Of a DNA stretch of 64,000 bases, positions 38,558 through 47,955 are shown piece by piece; within the stretch, counting starts at the first letter, position 1; each line of letters opens with the position of its first letter. The notes beneath the pieces were generated by a model. That model had not been told where the DNA came from. It searched no databases and saw nothing but the letters and a program-made list of their open reading frames with translations. A program made the position numbers and the translations under genes. The DNA is taken from the NCBI RefSeq assembly GCF_003634275.1, contig NZ_RBWY01000004.1, positions 186,001 to 250,000 of the forward strand. Reading direction: 5' to 3'. This DNA comes from Orbus hercynius. GTDB lineage: Bacteria; Pseudomonadota; Gammaproteobacteria; Enterobacterales; Orbaceae.

Positions 38558-40435
38558 TTATTTTATAAATTCATCATCGTTTAAAACGCGCAATGGCTCC
38601 ATATCACTCGCCCCTTTGATCACTAACGATGCATCGGAACGTAAACAGCTACCGCCGTAATGCCCGCCAACCGTAAAGGTACAAATTTGCACATATTTAT
38701 TATCCACTTTGGGTAAACACCAAAGCTGCTGATAAATATTCTCCTGCTGATCAAAGCGGCCACTGGTTTTGTCTAATACCTGCTCATCGTGATTGACGAG
38801 CTCAATATTGTTACCGCAGCGTCCCGCAATCGGCTTAATCGCATACCCCTGCTGAATTAAATTGTCATTTAACTCAAATGTCGACTCTAACAGATAACGG
38901 TGATTTGGGAATAGTGACCATAACACCGGTAAAATCGCTTTATTACTTGGAATCACCGTCCAAAGTGGTTCAAAAACATTTACCTCTGGACGCAATAGCA
39001 CATCAATTAAACGTACCTGATTTTCAGGATGACCCGTTCGAATTGGCGGTGCAGCGATTTGCGATTCGCTCTCTTCACGTAGCTGCTCAAGTACCGTTTC
39101 CCATGCCCATGTTTTCCACACACAATTCACCAATTGACCATCGCCGTCAACTAACTGACCGTGTTTATCCCAATGTAGCTCATCGAGGCCGTGTAAAATT
39201 TTACTAGCAAAACCCGCTTGTGATAATGCTTTTTGCATAAATAAAGCATGATAGTTTTCTTCATCATCATTATCTTGCATAATATGCACAAATGGCTTGG
39301 CATCACTGTGCTTCCAACTATCTGCAAGCGCATTAAGCAAATCTTTACCTGGATTTGAACCCGCCGTTAAACCACCTTGTTCAGCCCATTTTTGCAAGAT
39401 TACCCCTGTCTCGGTATGGCAAGATGCGGAATCAGAATTATATTCATAAACTTTTAAACCACGCTCATCCATACAAAAGTCTAAACGACCGGTAATCATC
39501 TGATAACGGCGTTTTTGCCATGATAAACGCAATCTGGGCCACAAAATTTCCGGCACATTAAAATTACGTAACAAAGCATCATCCTTTAAGACTTTATCCG
39601 TTGCATGTAAGTACATCAAATGTAGCTCATTGGTTGCGCGAATCAATTCCTGGTGCGCACTTTCTGAAATCGTAAAATAATGATAGGGGGTATGATGATT
39701 AACGCCATGTCCGTTAGCTTGCACATAAGCATGCTCTAATGGATCAGATTCATTGAGCCACTGACCAGTAAATTGCCCTTTATCAATTAAACTAGCCGCA
39801 TGAATCGGGCGATACTCAGCCGGAGTAACCGGCTGTGGCAAGCTATAAGTTGTATCATCAGTCTGAATCATCCAGCCTAAAATCACGGTATGATCAAATG
39901 TATCTTGCAGATGATATTCACCATTAATACATGTTAGTGGCAATTCACGCGTCCATTGTTGCCCAGCTGGCAAACGCTGGTGGATCACATTTTGTTCAAC
40001 AATGCGGACTTTATCGGCAAACACCGCCGTGATAATGGCCACATGACCCGTGCGGTGAAACATGCCACCATCTTGCCAAATAAGCAGTGCACCAGCGGCT
40101 GGCGCTTTATTACTGCCGTTAGCAAACGCTTGTAGCGGTAATAATGCTTCATCAACCACGTGGCGTAAAATACGTAACGAGAATATCTCATATGCCATAC
40201 CCACATCGGTAAATACCACGCCATAATTGAGGTATAAAAACCGCCTTGCAAACTCAACACATTGCCATTTATGGCCCATATATTCATGACCAATATAGCT
40301 ACGAAAAGAAGATTCATCGGGAAAATCGTCTTTATTTATTGTACTGTAATCGGATGAATAAATCGCGACGCCGCCGGGCGCGAAACCGAGCAATGTGCCA
40401 AAGGGTTCATTTTGATTTTGCGCTGTAATTGACAT
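38558..40435 (-). CDS. gss: Bifunctional glutathionylspermidine synthetase/amidase
   Basis: 625-residue enzyme. The N-terminal CHAP amidase domain (about 1-200) has the nucleophile C59 in HKWQCVEFARRFLY, the E. coli position, and a His in FHRTGHVAII. The C-terminal ATP-grasp synthetase (about 210-625) has RLDFCMDERGLKVYEYNSDS, KPIAGRCGNNIELV and VGGHYGGSCLRSD. It makes and hydrolyses glutathionylspermidine, linked in E. coli to redox defence. I start at 40435 (MSITAQNQN) after GAGAAGG. It is divergent from the molybdoenzyme gene. Confidence 0.93.
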   Translation of the reverse strand: MSITAQNQNEPFGTLLGFAPGGVAIYSSDYSTINKDDFPDESSFRSYIGHEYMGHKWQCVEFARRFLYLNYGVVFTDVGMAYEIFSLRILRHVVDEALLPLQAFANGSNKAPAAGALLIWQDGGMFHRTGHVAIITAVFADKVRIVEQNVIHQRLPAGQQWTRELPLTCINGEYHLQDTFDHTVILGWMIQTDDTTYSLPQPVTPAEYRPIHAASLIDKGQFTGQWLNESDPLEHAYVQANGHGVNHHTPYHYFTISESAHQELIRATNELHLMYLHATDKVLKDDALLRNFNVPEILWPRLRLSWQKRRYQMITGRLDFCMDERGLKVYEYNSDSASCHTETGVILQKWAEQGGLTAGSNPGKDLLNALADSWKHSDAKPFVHIMQDNDDEENYHALFMQKALSQAGFASKILHGLDELHWDKHGQLVDGDGQLVNCVWKTWAWETVLEQLREESESQIAAPPIRTGHPENQVRLIDVLLRPEVNVFEPLWTVIPSNKAILPVLWSLFPNHRYLLESTFELNDNLIQQGYAIKPIAGRCGNNIELVNHDEQVLDKTSGRFDQQENIYQQLWCLPKVDNKYVQICTFTVGGHYGGSCLRSDASLVIKGASDMEPLRVLNDDEFIK

Positions 40436-40719
40436 AATGGTGCCTTCTCTTAGACCTGCTAACAATCAATAATGCATCATATGCCAATTTATAGCTGAAC
40501 TCTAGTTATCTCGATAGAAATAGCACGATTTTCACCCCAACAAACTGCTTTGTTATGATTGTGTATAGTATGTAATGATAACGTAAAACCGTTAGGTAGA
40601 TTGAGATAAATTAAGGGATGATAAAAACAATAATTGATAAAAATGACAACGACTTATCGCAACATAATCCTCCTAATAAAACGCGAATTCAGATCATTGG
40701 AAGTACAAGGAGCTTATTG

Positions 40720-42999
40720 ATGAAATCAAAAATTGAAGAATATACAGGACCTGCTGGTGGCTGGGGTGCCCTTAAAGCCGTAGCACAAGCTATTCGGGGG
40801 CAAATGGAAATGGGTAAAGATATCATTGCCATGTTTGATATGAATAAGCCCACTGGTTTTGACTGCCCAGGATGTGCCTGGCCCGATCCCAAACATTCAG
40901 CCTCGTTTGATATGTGCGAAAATGGCGCGAAAGCCGTCTCTTGGGAAGCAACGGCAAAACGTGCTACGCCAGAGTTTTTTGCCGCCAATCCAGTGAGTGA
41001 ATTACTTAAGTGGAATGATTACGATCTGGAAAATGAAGGTCGTTTAACCCACCCAATGAAATATGACGCCACCACCGATACCTATCGGGTCATTGAATGG
41101 CAAACGGCTTTCGATGAAATCGGGGCCATATTACGTCGTTATGACGACCACAATACCGTTGAATTTTATACCTCTGGCCGTACATCAAATGAAGCGGCAT
41201 TTTTATACCAACTGTTTGCGCGTGAATATGGTACAAATAACTTTCCGGACTGCTCGAATATGTGTCATGAACCGACCAGTGTTGGTCTTGCTGCAGCAAT
41301 CGGTTTAGGTAAAGGTACCGTCCTATTAGAGGATTTTGATCAAGCTGATTTAGTCATCTGTATTGGTCACAACCCGGGGACGAATCACCCAAGAATGTTG
41401 TCATCACTGAGGGCGGTTTCTAAACGCGGTGGTACGATTGTTGCTGTCAACCCACTTAAGGAGCGCGGACTCGAGCGTTTTACCTACCCTCAAGATCCCG
41501 TTGAAATGTTAACACTCAGTTCAACCAAGCTAGCCTCTCATTACTATCAAGTGCGCATTGGTGGTGATATCGCTCTACTAAAAGGTGTCATGCGTTTAGT
41601 GCTTGAGCAGCACAAAGCAGCCGTCGCAGCAGCTAAACCGGCAATTTTAGATCTCGATTTTATTGAGCAACACACCCACGGCTTTGCTGAGCTTGAACAA
41701 GACATTGTGAGTACAAAGTGGGATGAGATTATCAGCAAATCAGGCATTAGCCGCGAACAAATTGAAGAACTCGCTCAGCTTTATATTCAAGCTGAACGCA
41801 CTATTATCTGTTATGGCATGGGAATTACTCAACATCAGCATGGAACACAAAATATTCAACAATTAGTCAATTTACTGTTATTAAAAGGCAATATAGGCAA
41901 AGAAGGCGCGGGGATTTGCCCATTACGTGGTCACTCAAATGTACAAGGTGATCGCACCGTTGGTATCACCGAAAAACCGAGCGCGACCATGTTAGCCAAT
42001 ATTGAAAAACGTTTCGGCTTTACGCCACCAAAAGAGTTTGGTCATGCAGCAGTTGCGACCATGCAAGCCCTGTTTGAAGGTACCTCTAAAGCCCTTATTT
42101 GTATGGGCGGTAATTTAGCCGTCGCAATGCCAGATCACGATGCGACTTATGCCGGAATGAAGAAACTTGAGTTAGCGGTGCACACCGCAACCAAGCTCAA
42201 TCGTTCTCATTTATTAACCGCCAAAAATACCTACCTCATGCCGGTATTGGGTCGTACCGAAATTGATATGCAGCAATCAGGTGCGCAGTGTGTGACAGTC
42301 GAAGATTCTATGTCAATGGTTCATGCATCAAGAGGCATGCTCAAACCGGCAAGTCCACTACTCAAATCCGAATGTGCTATTGTCGCCGGGCTCGCTAAAG
42401 CAACGCTGCCTGATAGCAAAGTCGCATGGGATGAGTTAGTTAACGATTATGACCAAATCCGTGATGCCATTGAAGCCGTGTTCCCCGATTTTAAAGACTA
42501 TAATGCCCGTATTCGTGTACCCGGTGGTTTTCATCTGGTCAACCCAGCTGCAGAGCGCCGATGGGTGACGGCATCAGGGAAAGCAAACTTTATCACTACC
42601 GATAGCTTAAACGAGGACCCGCAAGATACGCAAGATAGTGAGTTAGTACTAACAACTGTTCGCAGTCATGATCAATACAACACCACCATTTACAGTATGA
42701 ATGATCGTTACCGTGGCGTATTTGGTCGCCGAGATGTCGTATTTATTAGTGCTGCAGAAGCTGAAAAGCAAGGTGTAAAAGCCGGTGATGTTGTCAATCT
42801 CATCGCACTTGGCAAGGATATGCAGCCAACCTACCGGCGTTTAGATAAGTTAACTATCGTCGTCCATGATATTGCTGATCGCTGCCTAGCAACCTATTTT
42901 CCGGAATCGAATAATTTGCTGCCGTTAGATCGCTTTGATGCGCAATCCGGTATTCCATCTTATAAAAATATTCCAATTAAGTTAGAAAAAGTGGCTTAA
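40720..42999 (+). CDS. ydeP: YdeP-like molybdopterin oxidoreductase (FdhF family)
   Basis: 759-residue molybdenum bis-MGD oxidoreductase, the same length as E. coli YdeP. The start [19 protein letters not shown] at 40720 follows AAGGAG; an upstream ATG at 40618 is unsupported. [11 protein letters not shown] and the [11 protein letters not shown] segment mark the YdeP branch; C-terminal [17 protein letters not shown] ... ASGKANF matches the cofactor-binding cap. No signal peptide, so cytoplasmic. In E. coli YdeP belongs to the EvgA acid-resistance set; the electron partner is unknown and no fdhD lies nearby. Closed by a good terminator. Confidence 0.9.
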   Translation: MKSKIEEYTGPAGGWGALKAVAQAIRGQMEMGKDIIAMFDMNKPTGFDCPGCAWPDPKHSASFDMCENGAKAVSWEATAKRATPEFFAANPVSELLKWNDYDLENEGRLTHPMKYDATTDTYRVIEWQTAFDEIGAILRRYDDHNTVEFYTSGRTSNEAAFLYQLFAREYGTNNFPDCSNMCHEPTSVGLAAAIGLGKGTVLLEDFDQADLVICIGHNPGTNHPRMLSSLRAVSKRGGTIVAVNPLKERGLERFTYPQDPVEMLTLSSTKLASHYYQVRIGGDIALLKGVMRLVLEQHKAAVAAAKPAILDLDFIEQHTHGFAELEQDIVSTKWDEIISKSGISREQIEELAQLYIQAERTIICYGMGITQHQHGTQNIQQLVNLLLLKGNIGKEGAGICPLRGHSNVQGDRTVGITEKPSATMLANIEKRFGFTPPKEFGHAAVATMQALFEGTSKALICMGGNLAVAMPDHDATYAGMKKLELAVHTATKLNRSHLLTAKNTYLMPVLGRTEIDMQQSGAQCVTVEDSMSMVHASRGMLKPASPLLKSECAIVAGLAKATLPDSKVAWDELVNDYDQIRDAIEAVFPDFKDYNARIRVPGGFHLVNPAAERRWVTASGKANFITTDSLNEDPQDTQDSELVLTTVRSHDQYNTTIYSMNDRYRGVFGRRDVVFISAAEAEKQGVKAGDVVNLIALGKDMQPTYRRLDKLTIVVHDIADRCLATYFPESNNLLPLDRFDAQSGIPSYKNIPIKLEKVA

Positions 43000-43012
43000 T
43001 TAAAACACGCCC

Positions 43013-43056
43013 CAATCCACAAAAACCATTATTGTGTTAATGTGGATTGAGTTTTT
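43013..43056 (+). terminator. ydeP terminator
   Basis: CAATCCACA / TGTGGATTG is a 9-bp stem with an 18-base loop followed by AGTTTTTG, 13 bases after the stop codon. Confidence 0.7.
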
Positions 43057-43148
43057 GCATCTGCATTAAGTGGGTATAAAAACAGTAATCATCATCACGC
43101 TAAAATTAATTAGCCTGATGAGATGGCAATAGAAAGGGTTAATGACCG

Positions 43149-43589
43149 TTAATTATCTAATGTATATTTAATCATCCAAATCGCTTTTTCTAGATGAGCA
43201 ATATTATCTTCAGCAAGGCCTACTGTCGTGAAATCATTAGCCGCATCTGCGTACTGGCGTAAAGTTAAAAATGCGTCTTTTAGGTATTTATAAGCGTCAT
43301 CCATTGCCGTAATCACCTCTTTTGCGCTATAGCTTTCTTGTGAGATTTTGGGACATTTTGCCGTCTCTAATAATACTTTTTGGCAAGTCAATGCTTTGCC
43401 GCCAAGCTGCAATGCTCTTTCCGCTAATTCATCAAATAATTCAGCCATTTGATTATAGGCTTTTTCAGTATATTCATGTACACCAAAAAAGTGCATGCCA
43501 CGTACATTCCAATGATAATCATGAAACTTAATAAATAAAGCATGAGAATCGGCCTGTAATTGATGTAATTGTTTGATAACCTGTGACAT
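43149..43589 (-). CDS. dps: Dps-family mini-ferritin
   Basis: 146-residue DNA-protection/iron-storage protein. The ferroxidase ligands appear as H26 (HDYHWNVRG), H38 (GVHEYTEKAY), D53 and E57 (LFDELAERAL), which parallels the NapA-type positions with a one-residue shift. It lacks the long Lys-rich N-terminal tail of E. coli Dps (167 residues) that binds DNA, so it is probably a mainly iron/peroxide-detoxifying form. AGGAGAAATT precedes the start. The 297-base AT-rich upstream gap (43590-43886) holds no gene. Confidence 0.9.
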   Translation of the reverse strand: MSQVIKQLHQLQADSHALFIKFHDYHWNVRGMHFFGVHEYTEKAYNQMAELFDELAERALQLGGKALTCQKVLLETAKCPKISQESYSAKEVITAMDDAYKYLKDAFLTLRQYADAANDFTTVGLAEDNIAHLEKAIWMIKYTLDN

Positions 43590-43886
43590 AATTTCTCCTC
43601 AATATAGCTAAGTTAAGTGTAATTTAGTTTTTCAATGCAAAAAATCATCATAAACTATCAATAATGATTAATTTGTTTATTGCTAATAAAAATGATGTTA
43701 TTAACTTAAAGCATAACATTATTCAAAACAACACAAAGATAACTATCAATGCTATTACTATGTTTAATTTGACTTATTATAAATATGCATTCAATTTTGA
43801 TAGGATATGAGAATTATTACATCACACATTAATTTGAATTACCTAATTTTAATGTTTCCACAAAATCCGTCACAAACAGATACATG

Positions 43887-45080
43887 TCAACGCAGGGAAA
43901 CTGAAGATTGAATCGTGATATAAATCTGCTCAAAAGCCTTATCATCGAGCCATAGACTATTGGTAATTGTTAACATTCTTTGGGCGAAATCCTCAGCATG
44001 AGGCATTGAGATCGGCGGAATTATAGAGTTAAGATATGAGTATTGTGATAATGCATAAATAAATAACCGACTCACCCCTAATGAACTAGACCATAATTGA
44101 CGCAAAATATTATCACAGATACTTTTTGATGGCAGTAAAACCATGATAAAAGGCCATGTGCCACGCCGTGCACTTTGATCTGTTATAACATGAATACCGG
44201 GTATCATCTGTAGTTGCTGAACGCGCTTTAATGCTTGCTGCGCTGTTGCGGCAAGAAAACTCGGTAAGCGACTAATCGCATTAGCGGCAACACGTTGCCT
44301 AAACTGACTAACACGGTGAAACGGCAACTCGTAAGTAAAATCATCACCAACCGCTTCAATCCATTTACCTTGTGCAAGTAAACGTCGTCGAGGCTGACCA
44401 TAAACAAAATAAAGCCCAAAGGGGTGATATAATGCGGTATAACCAAGCAACGCGATAATCCGTCGCACCTCCCAACCAAAATGACGAGGAATACGCTTTG
44501 TCGCTTTTGTTAATTGCTGATTGAGATCAGGATCACTCGCACTTAATAATCCCCCTTCATAAAGCGTTAGTCCTTTACCCACTGCTAAACTAAAAAAAAC
44601 AATATCACCATCTTGGCCAACATCCGCGCCAAGTGCTTGAGCTGCATCCTCAATAATGGCGATTTGATAAGGTTCAGTAAGCCGTTTAATATTAGAAATA
44701 TTGGCGACTCTACCGCCAAGATGCGTAGGAATAACCGCTAATACTTGCTCATTAAGAAGCGATTGTAGCTGATTAAGATCAAATTCAAATGAATCTGTTG
44801 CTACATCACATAAGATGACCTTTAATCCACAGTGATGAATCGCTAGCGCAACTAAAGGGCAAGTATAGGCAGGAATAATGACTTGTACTCGATGTGAATG
44901 ATGCTGACGAAGTACCGTTAAAGCAGTCACTAATGCAATCGTACCCGAGCACGTGACGCTTACAGGCGGAAGATTGAATATGGTACCAATACGCTCGCTT
45001 AAATCCTGATTATGCGCAAACCAATCTCCCCAATTAAGGGGTAATCCTGCTGTTGGTGGATTTTCAATGTATTTTTTCAT
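43887..45080 (-). CDS. DegT/DnrJ/EryC1-type PLP aminotransferase
   Basis: 397-residue fold-type I aminotransferase. PLP features: IIEDAAQALGA with D145, and the Schiff-base lysine K169 in FFSLAVGKGLTLYEGGLL, the place it holds in ArnB/DesV-like sugar aminotransferases. IPAYTCPLVALAI and VIPTHLGGRVANI fit the family. The exact substrate is unknown. It is the last gene of a three-gene unit after two EmrE-like membrane proteins, similar in logic to the Arn system (aminotransferase plus ArnE/ArnF flippase). A lipid-linked amino sugar or amino acid-like group is therefore a reasonable guess. Confidence 0.75.
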   Translation of the reverse strand: MKKYIENPPTAGLPLNWGDWFAHNQDLSERIGTIFNLPPVSVTCSGTIALVTALTVLRQHHSHRVQVIIPAYTCPLVALAIHHCGLKVILCDVATDSFEFDLNQLQSLLNEQVLAVIPTHLGGRVANISNIKRLTEPYQIAIIEDAAQALGADVGQDGDIVFFSLAVGKGLTLYEGGLLSASDPDLNQQLTKATKRIPRHFGWEVRRIIALLGYTALYHPFGLYFVYGQPRRRLLAQGKWIEAVGDDFTYELPFHRVSQFRQRVAANAISRLPSFLAATAQQALKRVQQLQMIPGIHVITDQSARRGTWPFIMVLLPSKSICDNILRQLWSSSLGVSRLFIYALSQYSYLNSIIPPISMPHAEDFAQRMLTITNSLWLDDKAFEQIYITIQSSVSLR

Positions 45081-45119
45081 TCACAGCCCACTCACTAAAT
45101 AACCGTCAAATATAAGTTG

Positions 45120-45497
45120 CTATTGTTGAACATTTTTTTCAGCAAGGGCTAAAAAAATAATACCAATTATAATCAAGCCAGCACCAATTAAGCGAAATAA
45201 GGTAATAGGTTCATTAAATATCCAAATAGAAACCAGCATCACCGTCACCACTTCTAAATGTGATGCAGCAAATGCAGGACCAACTGGTGCTTTTTTCAAT
45301 AATGACATCCACGTAAAAAATGAGCCGATATAACCCAAAATAGCGATGTATATCCATGGTGAATTAAATACTCTGCCTAACCACGCAATATTCGCTTGCA
45401 GAGGCTCTGCATAATTTGCAGTGAGTTTAAAACTTGTTTGAGCCACCGTGTCAAATAAGAGCAGCAGAGCAAAACCGATAAGATAGAATTTACGCAT
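45120..45497 (-). CDS. EmrE/ArnE-like small membrane protein, second of pair
   Basis: 125-residue protein with four predicted TM helices (residues about 4-22, 46-66, 73-93 and 98-118) of the EamA/SMR type. VAQTSFKLTANYA in helix 1, APVGPAFAASHLEVVTVML in helix 3 and FRLIGAGLIIIGIIFLAL in helix 4 resemble SMR/ArnE-F half-transporters. The start codon overlaps the stop of the preceding paralog by one base (TAATG), so the two are co-translated and probably form an antiparallel heterodimer. Confidence 0.75.
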   Translation of the reverse strand: MRKFYLIGFALLLLFDTVAQTSFKLTANYAEPLQANIAWLGRVFNSPWIYIAILGYIGSFFTWMSLLKKAPVGPAFAASHLEVVTVMLVSIWIFNEPITLFRLIGAGLIIIGIIFLALAEKNVQQ

Positions 45498-45853
45498 TAA
45501 GACATCCCCACAAAAATAACACCCGCTGTAATAAATAGCATTCCCATAATGCGATCGCGCGTGAGTAGCTCTTTAAATAATAAGCGTCCTGCTATCATAA
45601 TCACAATAATATTCATGGACCCTAATAAAATGCCTTGTGATAGAGGGACTAATGTCAAAAAACCAAGCCAAAGCAAAAACTCAGCCAGATAAGCGCCAAT
45701 CCCGAGCCAAAGCCAATAATTACGCATCAAATCTAACCAATAATAGTAGCCGTCTCGATTATTAGGTGTAACCGCGGCATACTTAAAGGCAATCTGACCA
45801 ACAGTATCAAAAAAAATATTCAACCCCCAAAGAAGGACAACGAATGGAGACAT
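45497..45853 (-). CDS. EmrE/ArnF-like small membrane protein, first of pair
   Basis: 118-residue four-TM protein of the EamA/SMR type (LLWGLNIFFDTVGQIAFKYA, YWLWLGIGAYLAEFLLWLGF, VPLSQGILLGSMNIIVIMI, RIMGMLFITAGVIFVGMS). I start at MSPF (45853) with AAGAGGATT upstream; an in-frame GTG at 45886 would add 11 residues. First gene of the unit with the second SMR-like gene and the DegT aminotransferase. Divergent from the AI-2E-type permease gene. Confidence 0.72.
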   Translation of the reverse strand: MSPFVVLLWGLNIFFDTVGQIAFKYAAVTPNNRDGYYYWLDLMRNYWLWLGIGAYLAEFLLWLGFLTLVPLSQGILLGSMNIIVIMIAGRLLFKELLTRDRIMGMLFITAGVIFVGMS

Positions 45854-45998
45854 AATTATTCTAATCCTCTTAAAACACTTAAACACATATTATGACATGC
45901 GTGATTAAACCAAATCATTGTTAGAGCAAAATCATATTGATAGCAACGCCAGTAAAATATATCATAACCCTCTAAAAATACGATAAGGTACACAAAAT

Positions 45999-47030
45999 AT
46001 GTTACATAATGATCAGCAAAAAATAGATATATTTTGTGCTATTGGATTCTCTATTTTTTTCATTGTTTTAATGCAAATTCATTTAATGTCAGCGGTTATC
46101 GCAGGCTTACTAACATACACATTAACCATAAAATTAGATAATTTTTTATCACTCAAAATGACAAAATTCAGTGATAAATCGAAGTTACTATCAGTGCTAC
46201 TATTATCCACATTAATTTTGCTCATTTTTATTGGTGGTTTTTGGTACTTATTCACTTGGTTTGTCGATATGGCTAGGCACCCAGCACAAACAATGGAAAA
46301 TATAAAGACACTGCTTGATAAACTCTCAGACACCTTGCCTGATAGCTTACGTAGTCACTTACCCGATAGCACAGATGAAATTAAAAATCATCTAATTATT
46401 TATCTTAAAGAACATGTTTTCTATCTACAAAGTATGATTACCCGAGTGTTTCATGTTTTAATCATTATTATTATTGGTATGGTGATTGGCTTGATTCTTG
46501 GATTTAAAACAAACAAACGCAATATTGAAGATAAACAAAATACTCAAACCTTGCTAATGCAAGGACTTAGTCACTGTTTAGATAGACTGGTGTTAGTATT
46601 CCAATATGTTGCCATTTCACAAGTTGTGATTGCACTATTTAATGCAGTGATGACGGCAATATTTCTCTTTGTATTACTACCTATTTTTGGTATTCACTTA
46701 CCCTTTAGTAAAAGTTTAGTTTTAGCCACCTTTATCTTTGGTCTTATTCCAATTGTGGGTAATCTCGTTGTGAATGTCTTGATGTTTTTTGTTGCTTTTA
46801 CCGTCTCATTTAATGTTGCAATTTTCGTCATAGTCTACCTTATATTAATTCATAAGTTTGAATATGTACTGAATGCCAAAATTGTCGGAACAAAAATTCA
46901 TGCAGGAATTTGTGAACTGCTCATTGCTATGCTGTTTTTTGAAACCCTTTTTGGGCTGATTGGTTTAGTCTTTGCACCAATTTTTTACGCATTTATAAAA
47001 CTATCATTAAAAGAAACAAAATTAATTTAA
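45999..47030 (+). CDS. AI-2E transporter family permease (YdiK/PerM-like)
   Basis: 343-residue integral membrane protein with about 8 hydrophobic segments. The arrangement, with an extracytoplasmic helical region of about 80-140 after the third TM and the conserved C-terminal part (LVLATFIFGLIPIVGNLVVN, FVIVYLILIHKFEYVLNAKI VGTKI split here), marks PF01594. Members include TqsA (autoinducer-2 export) and many of unknown substrate; this one looks closest to the YdiK-type. The substrate cannot be read from sequence. Confidence 0.8.
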   Translation: MLHNDQQKIDIFCAIGFSIFFIVLMQIHLMSAVIAGLLTYTLTIKLDNFLSLKMTKFSDKSKLLSVLLLSTLILLIFIGGFWYLFTWFVDMARHPAQTMENIKTLLDKLSDTLPDSLRSHLPDSTDEIKNHLIIYLKEHVFYLQSMITRVFHVLIIIIIGMVIGLILGFKTNKRNIEDKQNTQTLLMQGLSHCLDRLVLVFQYVAISQVVIALFNAVMTAIFLFVLLPIFGIHLPFSKSLVLATFIFGLIPIVGNLVVNVLMFFVAFTVSFNVAIFVIVYLILIHKFEYVLNAKIVGTKIHAGICELLIAMLFFETLFGLIGLVFAPIFYAFIKLSLKETKLI

Positions 47031-47064
47031 CCGCTACATTCAATCCCTGTAAATAATATAAAAT

Positions 47065-47083
47065 CACCCGCATAAAGCGGGTG
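47065..47083 (+). terminator. Terminator after the AI-2E-family gene
   Basis: CACCCGC / GCGGGTG with ATAAA loop, 35 bases after the stop and followed by TTAAATC. Between convergent genes. Confidence 0.6.
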
Positions 47084-47131
47084 TTAAATCGTGCTCGTTA
47101 CCAATAAGAGCAAACAATTATATTACGATGA

Positions 47132-47542
47132 TTATTTCACAGAGAGCATGCGGATACGTTTGACATCAATTCCAATTGAGCCCCAATCCTTATCCACCTC
47201 ACCAACGATTTCAACATTATCATTTGGCGTGACAGTTTGTCCTTGCCAATATTTATGATCAATTTCGACATTGATTTCCCCTGTTGCATCTTTAAAAATA
47301 TAATTCTCATCCCCTACTTGCTTGATAATATGCCCTTGCAAGGTCACCCATGCGTCATCAGCAAGTTGACTAACTTGTGCAACCGTTGTGATCGCTGTGG
47401 CATCAGCATTAAATCCCCCCGCATTTAACTCAACAGGTGATGTAGCACTTATAAATCCACCTTGTACTGGCATTGCTTGAGCCATCACAGTATTTGCTAT
47501 CCCTAAACACACAATAAAGATTAATGGGATAAACTTTTTCAT
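47132..47542 (-). CDS. BOF-domain (YgiW/YdeI-like) periplasmic protein, copy 2
   Basis: 136-residue exported protein, paralog of the product at 29540-30001. Signal peptide about 1-21 (ending VMAQA), then a short linker and the BOF domain (TTVAQVSQLADDAWVTLQGH ... NYIFKDATGEINVEIDHKYW). It lacks the Cys-containing insert of copy 1. The two share FKD-TG-I-x-IEIDH-type and VTPND motifs. Probably a periplasmic stress protein; ligand unknown. Confidence 0.85.
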   Translation of the reverse strand: MKKFIPLIFIVCLGIANTVMAQAMPVQGGFISATSPVELNAGGFNADATAITTVAQVSQLADDAWVTLQGHIIKQVGDENYIFKDATGEINVEIDHKYWQGQTVTPNDNVEIVGEVDKDWGSIGIDVKRIRMLSVK

Positions 47543-47955
47543 CTTATATTCCTTTTTATCATCAATGAGATTGTCTTTGTGCCATCTATTTAATCAAATC
47601 AATATTAAGACAATATTAATTCGCTTATCACGATATCGATTTATCACTAATCAATCATAAATTAACACGTTATCGCTGCAATATTGGCGCGATAATGATT
47701 GGTGAATAAATTAAGAATAGAGCAGCTATTAAGATGAAGTGTTCAAATCGAAACAGGGTTAAAAAGAGATAATACGAGACGATAATAATCACTTGTTCAT
47801 CGATTATCATAAAGAGGAGACAATGATGAGTGAGAATCATGCTATTAAAACTGATAATCCATTATTATCTCAGTAGCATGATAATTAACAATCTCAACCG
47901 ATCTTTGTCTCAATTGGTTTAAACTAAAACCAAAGTTAGCAGGTAAATAGTATTC
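47543..47955. other. Intergenic region with a possible 17-codon mini-ORF
   Basis: 413 bases between the BOF gene and the FAH gene. A strong ribosome site AAAGAGGAGACA precedes ATGATG at 47823, which opens a frame for only 17 residues (MMSENHAIKTDNPLLSQ) ending at 47876. It could be a leader peptide, a real microprotein or the stub of a lost gene. A 7-bp dyad (TTGGTTT 47914-47920 / AAACCAA 47927-47933) follows. Nothing else is recognised. Confidence 0.4.

Noticed and set aside
40618-40719. 34-residue N-terminal extension of the YdeP-like protein
   Set aside because: AAGGAG directly before the ATG at 40720 and a resulting length of exactly 759 residues as in E. coli YdeP support the shorter form.
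43590-43886. Possible OxyR site before dps (repeated ACTATCAAT)
   Set aside because: The spacing and partner half-sites do not fit the OxyR pattern well enough to report as a site.
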